Assembly: GCA_937876995.1 (NCBI GenBank)
Contig: CALEFD010000099.1
Span: 1 to 6,260 of the forward strand
DNA: 6,260 nucleotides
Direction: 5' to 3'
DNA from: an uncultured Bacteroidales bacterium
GTDB taxonomy: Bacteria; Bacteroidota; Bacteroidia; Bacteroidales; Bacteroidaceae
Position numbers and translations under genes: made by a program. A model generated the notes under the pieces. It was not told where the DNA came from. It made no database searches and saw only the letters and a list, made by a program, of their open reading frames with translations. Positions 1 to 5,460 of this stretch are shown in pieces. Position 1 is the first letter of the stretch. The number at the start of each line of letters is the position of its first letter.

Positions 1-13
1 TACTAAAGTAAAC

Positions 14-46
14 TTTATATTTCCCGCTCGCTTGATCGTATCTTTG
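14..46 (+). promoter_or_regulatory. Candidate Bacteroidetes-type promoter for the pdxJ operon
   Basis: TATCTTTG at 39-46 matches the Bacteroidetes -7 consensus TAnnTTTG exactly. The -33 element is weak: TTTA at 14-17, one base off TTTG, with a 21-base spacer. Transcription would start near 50-53 and give a leader of about 80 bases before pdxJ at 132. It is the only full -7 match on the plus strand upstream of pdxJ, and no comparable site was noticed at the later gene junctions until 5437, so it could drive all six genes. The consensus is established for the phylum; use of this copy is inferred. Confidence 0.5.
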
Positions 47-63
47 TAAAAGGCATTTCTTTG

Positions 64-95
64 CAAAAGTAGTGTTTGCCGGTTTTAAAGACAAA
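64..95 (-). promoter_or_regulatory. Leftward Bacteroidetes-type promoter for a gene beyond the left edge
   Basis: Read on the minus strand, TTTG (95-92) is followed by a 20-base spacer and TACTTTTG (71-64). Both elements match the phylum's -33 TTTG and -7 TAnnTTTG consensus, and the spacing is in the usual 19-21 range. Transcription would start near 57-60 and run left out of the window, so the served gene is not visible. From memory, a divergent NAD kinase gene often sits next to pdxJ in Bacteroidales, but nothing here can confirm it. Confidence 0.55.
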
Positions 96-131
96 TTTCA
101 ATAGATGAAAGTGTAAAAAAGAGTCAATTAT

Positions 132-845
132 ATGACAAAATTAAGTGTAAATGTAAATAAGATAGCCACTTTACGTAATGCGAGGGGAGGCGATAATCCA
201 AATGTTGTAAAAGTAGCGTTGGATTGCGTAAGGTTTGGCGCTGACGGTATAACAGTTCATCCGCGACCGGACGAAAGACATATACGACCTGCCGATGTGT
301 ATCTGTTAAAGAATTATTTGAAAACAGAATTTAATATAGAGGGCTATCCGTCTAGAGATTTTATGTCCTTGGTATCTGAAGTTAAACCAACACAGGTTAC
401 GCTTGTGCCGGATTCACCGGATCAGCTTACATCAAATCACGGTTGGAATGTAGAGGAGAACTTTTCATTCCTGAAAGACATACTTGAGGAGCTAAAATCA
501 AATGGAATAAGGTCTTCAATCTTTGTGGATGCCGATAGCGCAATGGTGGAATGGGCTGCAAAAGTGGGCACAGACAGAGTGGAATTATATACAGAACCAT
601 ACGCTTCTTACTACGATATGGGTAAGGAGGCTGCCATAAAGCCGTTTATAAAGGCTGCCAAAACTGCAAAACAGTGCGGTTTGGGACTTAATGCAGGACA
701 CGATTTGAGTTTGGAGAATTTGGCATATCTTAAACAGAATATCCCATGGATTGACGAAGTCTCTATAGGACACGCTTTGGTGTGCGATGCTCTGTATATG
801 GGTTTAGAGAATACTATCAAAGAATATAAAAGACGTTTACTATAA
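132..845 (+). CDS. pdxJ: Pyridoxine 5'-phosphate synthase PdxJ
   Basis: PdxJ is a cytosolic TIM-barrel enzyme. It condenses 1-deoxy-D-xylulose 5-phosphate with 3-amino-2-oxopropyl phosphate to pyridoxine 5'-phosphate, the last ring-forming step of the DXP-dependent vitamin B6 route. The 237-residue product has the usual family length and is intact. Visible hallmarks are IATLRNARGG (11-20); the HPRPDERH loop with H43, R45 and H50; E70 in NIEGYP, matching the catalytic Glu of E. coli PdxJ; E151 in VELYTEPYA; the catalytic-type H190 in LNAGHDL; and the phosphate-binding-like SIGHAL (211-216). The E. coli N-terminal NIDHIATLR reads NVNKIATLR here, which as I recall is the normal Bacteroidetes form. 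The ATG at 132 gives the expected N-terminus and follows an A-rich stretch without a Shine-Dalgarno sequence. It is the first gene of the run, with exbB starting 2 bases after its stop. Confidence 0.97.
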   Translation: MTKLSVNVNKIATLRNARGGDNPNVVKVALDCVRFGADGITVHPRPDERHIRPADVYLLKNYLKTEFNIEGYPSRDFMSLVSEVKPTQVTLVPDSPDQLTSNHGWNVEENFSFLKDILEELKSNGIRSSIFVDADSAMVEWAAKVGTDRVELYTEPYASYYDMGKEAAIKPFIKAAKTAKQCGLGLNAGHDLSLENLAYLKQNIPWIDEVSIGHALVCDALYMGLENTIKEYKRRLL

Positions 846-847
846 AT

Positions 848-1549
848 ATGTTTTTACAAGCAACAATTACACAGATGTTGGGCGATTCTTTAGCCCAGAG
901 CCAGGTGGTAGCTCCACTTGTGGAAAGCGAAGTAGATAAAATGAATTTGTTGGATTTGGCCGTAAAAGGTGGTTGGATAATGATTGTCCTTTTACTGTTG
1001 TCATTTGTATGTATCTACATTTTTGTGAACAGAATTCTGGTGTTCAAGAAGGCAGAAAACAAAGATCCTAACTTTATGGCACGTATATCAGACTATGTCA
1101 AGAATGGTGAAATAAAATCGGCCATTATATATTGTCAGGCATCGGCTACTCCGTTTAGCCGTATAGTGGAGAAAGGTCTCTGTTTTCTTGGAAAATCCAG
1201 GAATGATATTCACTCCAGTATGGAGAATGCTGCCAATGTGGAGATTGCACGTTTGGAAAAGGGTTTGTCTGGTATGTCAACTATAGCAAGTGCTGCTCCT
1301 ATGATTGGTTTCTTGGGAACTGTTATAGGTATGGTAAAGGCATTCTGGGAGATGGCAAATGCCGGAAATAACATTGATATTTCTCTGTTGTCAGGAGGTA
1401 TATACGAAGCTATGATTACCACTGTAGGTGGTTTGATTGTAGGTATTATAGCTCTGTTTGGATACAACTATTTGGTGACCAGAGTAGATAAGATTGCTAA
1501 CGAAATGGAATCTTTCATTCAGGAATTTACAGTATCTGTAGATGAATAA
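848..1549 (+). CDS. exbB: MotA/TolQ/ExbB-family proton channel protein
   Basis: This is the inner-membrane stator subunit that, with ExbD, uses the proton gradient to energise a TonB or TolA transducer. The 233-residue protein has the three-helix ExbB/TolQ layout: a polar N-terminal segment (1-40), TM1 at about 42-62, a long cytoplasmic domain, TM2 at about 147-167 with GFLGTVIGMVKAF, and TM3 at about 186-208 with EAMITTVGGLIVGI. T158 and T192 align by motif with the functional threonines T148 and T181 of E. coli ExbB, and E187 with its TM3 glutamate. The IPA of E. coli TM3 reads IIA here. M32 is a possible alternative start, but ATG 848 sits directly after the pdxJ stop and Bacteroidales homologues commonly carry such an N-terminal extension. 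ExbB and TolQ cannot be separated from this sequence alone. Confidence 0.93.
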   Translation: MFLQATITQMLGDSLAQSQVVAPLVESEVDKMNLLDLAVKGGWIMIVLLLLSFVCIYIFVNRILVFKKAENKDPNFMARISDYVKNGEIKSAIIYCQASATPFSRIVEKGLCFLGKSRNDIHSSMENAANVEIARLEKGLSGMSTIASAAPMIGFLGTVIGMVKAFWEMANAGNNIDISLLSGGIYEAMITTVGGLIVGIIALFGYNYLVTRVDKIANEMESFIQEFTVSVDE

Positions 1550-1552
1550 GTT

Positions 1553-1966
1553 ATGCTGAAACGTAAGAATAAAATATCTCCACAGTTCAGTATGTCATCA
1601 ATGACTGACGTAATTTTCCTGTTGTTGATTTTCTTTATGATTACATCAACAATGGTCACTCCTAATGCTATCAAGGTGTTGCTGCCGCAAAGTTCACAGC
1701 AGACATCGGCAAAACCTTTGGCTCGCGTTATCATAGACAAGAATCTGAACTATTACACAGCATTTGGCAATGATGACGAAATGCCGATAATGTATGAAGA
1801 ATTAACGGCATTCTTAATAGACTGTGCTACTAAAGAACCGGAAATGTATGTGGCTCTTTATGCAGATGAGACAGTGCCATACAAAGAGATTGTCAAGGTG
1901 CTGAATATTGCAAATGAGAATCAGTTTAAGGTGGTTTTGGCTACCAGACGTCCGGACAGACAATAA
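1553..1966 (+). CDS. exbD: ExbD/TolR-family biopolymer transport protein
   Basis: This is the second motor subunit: one transmembrane helix that sits in the ExbB pore and a periplasmic domain that contacts the transducer. The 137-residue length is typical. After a basic cytoplasmic N-terminus (KRKNK, 3-7) comes FSMSSMTDVIFLLLIFFMI (12-30), with D19 at the position of the essential membrane aspartate (D25 in E. coli ExbD, D23 in TolR). The periplasmic part contains VALYADETVPYKEIVKVL, the usual ExbD/TolR strand-helix that precedes the C-terminal strand. ATG 1553 lies 3 bases after the exbB stop, and its own stop abuts the next gene, so translational coupling is likely. Only one exbD copy is present, whereas other Bacteroidetes TonB loci often carry two. 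Confidence 0.94.
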   Translation: MLKRKNKISPQFSMSSMTDVIFLLLIFFMITSTMVTPNAIKVLLPQSSQQTSAKPLARVIIDKNLNYYTAFGNDDEMPIMYEELTAFLIDCATKEPEMYVALYADETVPYKEIVKVLNIANENQFKVVLATRRPDRQ

Positions 1967-1969
1967 GTG

Positions 1970-2755
1970 ATGATGAAGAAGATAGATTGGATATCAGGTG
2001 GAATTACCTTGTTGCTACATCTGCTACTGGGGCTTTTGTTGTGGTTGATAGTTATGCCGCAACACGAAGCCCAGTTTGAGAGTGGTGTACCCGTGATGTT
2101 GGGTAATATGGGTAATCTTGATACCGATTATGAATTTACAGAAGTGGAATCTATGCCGGTTCCTTTATCGCCTGTTACACCTGCGCCTGCAGTAGAACAA
2201 GCTGAACCGGTTATTACTCAGACCATTGAAGAGACAGTTGCTATAGAATCGGGCGAAGAAGAGGTTATAAAGACTGAAGAGGTGTATCAGCCTACTGAAG
2301 CTGAACTAAGAGCGGAAGCTGAAAGAAAGGCGCAAGAAGAGGCAGACAGACTATTGGCAAATATGTTCTCACAGGGTGGAGGTATGGCGTCAACTACAGA
2401 ACAGGTTACTGAAAATGTTCAGGGTGTTCCAGGTTCTGTGCAAGGAAACTCTTCTACAGGTGCAGTTACAGGTTCGCCATCTTATGGTACATGGGATTTG
2501 TCCGGTCGAAATATGGTAGGCGAATTGCCACGCCCTACTTACGATGATGTTCAGGCAGAAGGCAGGGTGGTTGTTACCATACAGGTAAGTCCGGAGGGCG
2601 ATGTGGTTTCGGTTTCTATTAATCAACGTACAAATACTGTTAATCAGAAACTGCAACAGGCTGCATTAACCGCTGCTGCAAAGACAAAATTTAATGCAAT
2701 AGGTGGTTTGAATAACCAAACAGGTACTATTACCTATTATTTCAAACAGAGATAA
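1970..2755 (+). CDS. tonB: TonB/TolA-like energy transducer
   Basis: This is the transducer that carries ExbB-ExbD motion across the periplasm to outer-membrane partners. Counting from ATG 1970 (261 residues), it has one signal-anchor helix at about 8-29, a Pro-rich stretch at 62-73 (MPVPLSPVTPAP), an acidic region, a short Ala/Glu/Arg helix at about 110-129 resembling TolA domain II, a Gly/Ser/Gln-rich linker at about 135-178, and a C-terminal TonB-type domain at about 188-261 with EGRVVVTIQVSPEGDVV and a final GTITYYFK strand. T13 and H17 in the anchor helix match the Ser-xxx-His pair of TonB and TolA. The linker-plus-domain pattern (TWDLSGR, then LPRPTY) is one I recognise from Bacteroidales TonB proteins. 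The start is ambiguous: GTG 1967, ATG 1970 and ATG 1973 are consecutive in-frame codons directly after the exbD stop. No tolB or pal gene is in the window. Confidence 0.88.
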   Translation: MMKKIDWISGGITLLLHLLLGLLLWLIVMPQHEAQFESGVPVMLGNMGNLDTDYEFTEVESMPVPLSPVTPAPAVEQAEPVITQTIEETVAIESGEEEVIKTEEVYQPTEAELRAEAERKAQEEADRLLANMFSQGGGMASTTEQVTENVQGVPGSVQGNSSTGAVTGSPSYGTWDLSGRNMVGELPRPTYDDVQAEGRVVVTIQVSPEGDVVSVSINQRTNTVNQKLQQAALTAAAKTKFNAIGGLNNQTGTITYYFKQR

Positions 2756-2778
2756 TTACATATAAAACAGAGATTGCT

Positions 2779-3318
2779 ATGGTATATATATTTATGGCCC
2801 AGGGTTTCGAGGCAATAGAGTTTACAACCCCTTTGGATATGCTTATTCGTGCAGCTATTCCTGTAAAGACTGTATCTGTAACGGGTGAATTACTGGTTAA
2901 GAGTTCGCAAAATATTCCTATTATGGCAGATACTCTGTTTGAAGATGTAGATTTTACAGATGCCGATATGTTGATACTTCCGGGTGGACAGCCCGGTGCA
3001 ACCAATCTGGCTAATCATAAGGGTGTAGAAATATTGTTACGTCAGTTTATGGATGCCGATAAACCTGTTGCTGCTATTTGTGCAGCTCCTATGGTGTTGG
3101 GAGGTCACGGGTTGATAGATGGCAGAAAAGTTACTACATATCCGGGTTGCGAACCGGGTTTGGGTAATGCAATCTGTACCGGCGCATTGGTGGAACAGGA
3201 TGCCAATCTTATAACAGGTAAAGGTCCTGCTGCGGCAGTGGAATTTGCCAATGCAATAATCAGATTGTTGCGCAGCGAAGAACTGCAAAAGGAGGTGTGC
3301 AGTAAAATGATGTTCTGA
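2779..3318 (+). CDS. DJ-1/PfpI family protein
   Basis: The product is a 179-residue single-domain member of the DJ-1 branch of the class I glutamine amidotransferase-like superfamily. C101 in AAICAAP occupies the nucleophilic elbow and matches C106 of human DJ-1. E14 in AQGFEAIE matches DJ-1 E18, the acid that pairs with that cysteine. LILPGGQPGA (65-74) and GKGPAAAVEFA near the C-terminus are further family signatures. Members have been reported as glyoxalases, deglycases, chaperones or redox sensors, and older annotations call them ThiJ or thiazole-phosphate biosynthesis proteins; the exact activity cannot be read here. There is no signal peptide, so it should be cytosolic. ATG 2779 places the conserved first strand at the very N-terminus; M6 is a less likely start. 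It lies 23 bases after the tonB stop and 13 before recG, and ends in TGA. Confidence 0.93.
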   Translation: MVYIFMAQGFEAIEFTTPLDMLIRAAIPVKTVSVTGELLVKSSQNIPIMADTLFEDVDFTDADMLILPGGQPGATNLANHKGVEILLRQFMDADKPVAAICAAPMVLGGHGLIDGRKVTTYPGCEPGLGNAICTGALVEQDANLITGKGPAAAVEFANAIIRLLRSEELQKEVCSKMMF

Positions 3319-3331
3319 AAGGGCTGTCAGG

Positions 3332-5428
3332 ATGCTTGACTTATCTGTTCGTGATGTTAAGTATCTGCCCGGTGTAGGTCCTGCAAGGGCAGAATTGTTG
3401 TTGAAAGAGCTTGGAATAAAGTCTCTTGCAGATTTAATACACTATTATCCCTATAAATACATAGATAGAAGCCGTCTTTTTCAGATAAAGGAGGTAAATG
3501 GAACTATGCCCTATATTCAATTAAAGGGCAGAATTTTGAGTTTCGAAGAGATAGGAGCAGGACGTGGTAAACGTTTGGTTGCTCACTTTACCGATGGTAC
3601 AGGTGTGGCCGATTTAGTTTGGTTTCAAGGTATAAAATTTGCTCTATCCAAATATAAACCTAATACGGAATATGTGGTGTTTGGAAAACCAACCATATAT
3701 GGTGGCAGGGTAAATATAGCACACCCCGAAATAGATATTGACGCCAATATAAACCTATCAGAAATGGGGATGCAGCCCCATTACAATACAACCGAAAAGA
3801 TGAAGAAATCCGGTTTGAATTCGTCTGCAATAAGGAAACTGATAAATAATCTGCTGGAACTTATTGTAGAACCACTACCGGAAACTCTACCAAATTGGTT
3901 GATACACAGAGAGAATCTTATGCCGCTTACCGATGCTCTCATTACAATTCATTCTCCAAAAACGGTGGATAGTTTAAGACAAGCACAGCATCGTCTAAAA
4001 TTTGAAGAACTCTTTTATGTGCAGTTGAATATATGCAGATATTCGGCAGCCAGAAATAAGCGGTTTAAGGGTTTGATGTTCAGTAAGGTAGGCGATTCTT
4101 TTAACAGGTTTTATAGCGAATGTCTGCCATTTGTACTAACCGAAGCTCAGAAAAGAGTAGTACGCGAGATACGCAGAGATACCTGTTCCGGTGTACAGAT
4201 GAACAGACTTTTGCAAGGCGATGTAGGTAGCGGAAAAACAATGGTGGCACTTATGTCTATGCTTTTGGCTATTGATAATGGTTTTCAAGCCTGTATAATG
4301 GCGCCCACAGAGATTTTGGCAGAGCAGCATTTTACAAACATCAGCCGTTATCTGAATACAATAGGTCTGAATGTGGAACTACTTACCGGAAGTGTAAAAG
4401 GAAAACGCAGAGAGGCCATTCTGAATGGTTTGGTGGGCGGTAATGTAAATATATTGGTGGCTACACACGCCGTTTTGGAAGATACGGTTATGTTTGCCAG
4501 ATTGGGATTGGTCGTTATAGATGAACAACATAGATTCGGTGTGGCTCAGCGTGCAAAACTGTGGTCAAAAAACAGCAATCCTCCTCACGTATTGGTAATG
4601 ACTGCAACTCCTATACCCCGTACATTGGCAATGACTCTGTACGGAGATCTCGATGTCTCCATAATAGACGAATTGCCGCCGGGCAGAAAACCCATAAAGA
4701 CTGTCCATAAATTTGATAATACCCACGTTGATATATATGCTTTTCTGGACGAAGAACTAAAAAAAGGAAGGCAGGTGTATGTGGTATATCCATTGATAGA
4801 AGAGAGCGAAAAGATTGATTTGAAGAATCTGGAAGATGGATACAAAATAATTTGTGACCGTTTTCAGGGTTATAGTGTAAGCAAGGTACATGGTAAGATG
4901 AAACCGGCAGAAAAAGATGCAGAAATGCAACGTTTCAAGCGTGGAGAAACTCGTATTATGGTATCTACTACAGTGATTGAAGTGGGCGTGGATGTTCCCA
5001 ATGCAAGTGTAATGGTTATAGAAAATGCAGAACGTTTCGGGTTGTCGCAGTTGCATCAGCTACGAGGAAGAGTGGGGCGCGGTGCAGATCAATCTTTCTG
5101 TATATTGGTGACTGGTTACAAACTATCGGAAGATACTCGTAAACGCATTGATATTATGGTAGATAGCAACGATGGTTTTGAAATAGCCGAAGCCGATTTA
5201 AAGTTGCGTGGTCCGGGTGATATAGAGGGAACCCAGCAGAGCGGAATAGCATTCGATTTGAAACTTGCAAATCTGGCTCGCGATGGAATGTTGATAGAAC
5301 AGGTTAGAAATATAGCCAAAGAGATAATAGCCAAAGATGCCGATTTGGTACAGCCCGAAAACCAACTTTTGGCACGCGAATTGCGCCGCCTTAAAAAAAG
5401 CCCGTTTGACTGGTCATCTATTTCGTAA
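3332..5428 (+). CDS. recG: ATP-dependent DNA helicase RecG
   Basis: RecG is a cytosolic superfamily 2 helicase that remodels stalled replication forks, Holliday junctions and R-loops. At 698 residues it is full length (E. coli 693). In order: an N-terminal helix-hairpin-like LPGVGPARAELLLKELGI (12-29); an OB-fold wedge domain at about 58-155 that would split the fork; a Q-motif-like LTEAQ (269-273); Walker A GDVGSGKT (296-303); motif Ia APTE (324-327); the Walker B/DExH-type box DEQHRFG (397-403); motif III TATPIPRT (424-431); motif V STTVIEVGVDVP (545-556); motif VI QLRGRVGRG (576-584); and the C-terminal RecG segment GDIEGTQQSG (629-638). All key helicase residues are present. ATG 3332 gives the expected N-terminus. 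It is the last gene of the closely packed run, 13 bases after the DJ-1 gene, and its TAA sits in a small hairpin loop. Confidence 0.98.
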   Translation: MLDLSVRDVKYLPGVGPARAELLLKELGIKSLADLIHYYPYKYIDRSRLFQIKEVNGTMPYIQLKGRILSFEEIGAGRGKRLVAHFTDGTGVADLVWFQGIKFALSKYKPNTEYVVFGKPTIYGGRVNIAHPEIDIDANINLSEMGMQPHYNTTEKMKKSGLNSSAIRKLINNLLELIVEPLPETLPNWLIHRENLMPLTDALITIHSPKTVDSLRQAQHRLKFEELFYVQLNICRYSAARNKRFKGLMFSKVGDSFNRFYSECLPFVLTEAQKRVVREIRRDTCSGVQMNRLLQGDVGSGKTMVALMSMLLAIDNGFQACIMAPTEILAEQHFTNISRYLNTIGLNVELLTGSVKGKRREAILNGLVGGNVNILVATHAVLEDTVMFARLGLVVIDEQHRFGVAQRAKLWSKNSNPPHVLVMTATPIPRTLAMTLYGDLDVSIIDELPPGRKPIKTVHKFDNTHVDIYAFLDEELKKGRQVYVVYPLIEESEKIDLKNLEDGYKIICDRFQGYSVSKVHGKMKPAEKDAEMQRFKRGETRIMVSTTVIEVGVDVPNASVMVIENAERFGLSQLHQLRGRVGRGADQSFCILVTGYKLSEDTRKRIDIMVDSNDGFEIAEADLKLRGPGDIEGTQQSGIAFDLKLANLARDGMLIEQVRNIAKEIIAKDADLVQPENQLLARELRRLKKSPFDWSSIS

Positions 5429-5443
5429 GAAATAGTTAATTTT
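5418..5443 (+). terminator. Hairpin over the recG stop codon, possible weak terminator
   Basis: CTATTTC (5418-5424) and GAAATAG (5429-5435) form a perfect 7-bp stem closed by a GTAA loop, which is a GNRA-type tetraloop. The recG stop TAA (5426-5428) lies in the loop. A T-rich stretch, TTAATTTT (5436-5443), follows. The layout resembles an intrinsic terminator, but the stem is short and AT-rich with only two G-C pairs, so at most weak or partial termination is expected. It may instead be a coincidental palindrome. Confidence 0.3.
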
Positions 5444-5444
5444 G
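5437..5444 (+). promoter_or_regulatory. Candidate -7 promoter element before the M23 peptidase gene
   Basis: TAATTTTG matches the Bacteroidetes -7 consensus TAnnTTTG exactly and lies 16 bases before the start codon at 5461. Transcription would begin around 5448-5451 and leave a leader of about ten bases. No good -33 TTTG is present at the expected 19-21 base distance; the nearest TTTG (5405-5408) is 28 bases away. It would let the peptidase gene be transcribed independently of the operon upstream. Confidence 0.4.
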
Positions 5445-5460
5445 CAAGATATTTGGAGTA

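Noticed and set aside
15..56. Minus-strand reading frame of 13 codons (ATG at 56-54) just after the leftward promoter
   Set aside because: It is too short, starts within a few bases of the predicted transcript start, and resembles no known leader peptide.
70..78. TAGTGTTTG as a second plus-strand -7 promoter box
   Set aside because: It has three instead of two bases between TA and TTTG, and the nearest usable upstream TTTG (43-46) is 23 bases away.
1210..1467. Open frame of 85 codons on the minus strand within exbB
   Set aside because: It is antisense to a well-supported membrane protein gene, and I see no recognisable domain or own promoter.
2390..2656. Open frame of 88 codons on the minus strand within tonB
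   Set aside because: It is Cys/His/Arg-rich in an irregular way typical of antisense translation, with no family resemblance.
3301..3318. ATG 3307 after the strong Shine-Dalgarno-like sequence at 3287-3297 as a real start
   Set aside because: It is in frame with the DJ-1 gene and would encode only three residues before the TGA.
4757..5056. Open frame of 99 codons on the minus strand within recG
   Set aside because: It is antisense to the conserved helicase motifs V and VI and shows no coding character of its own.
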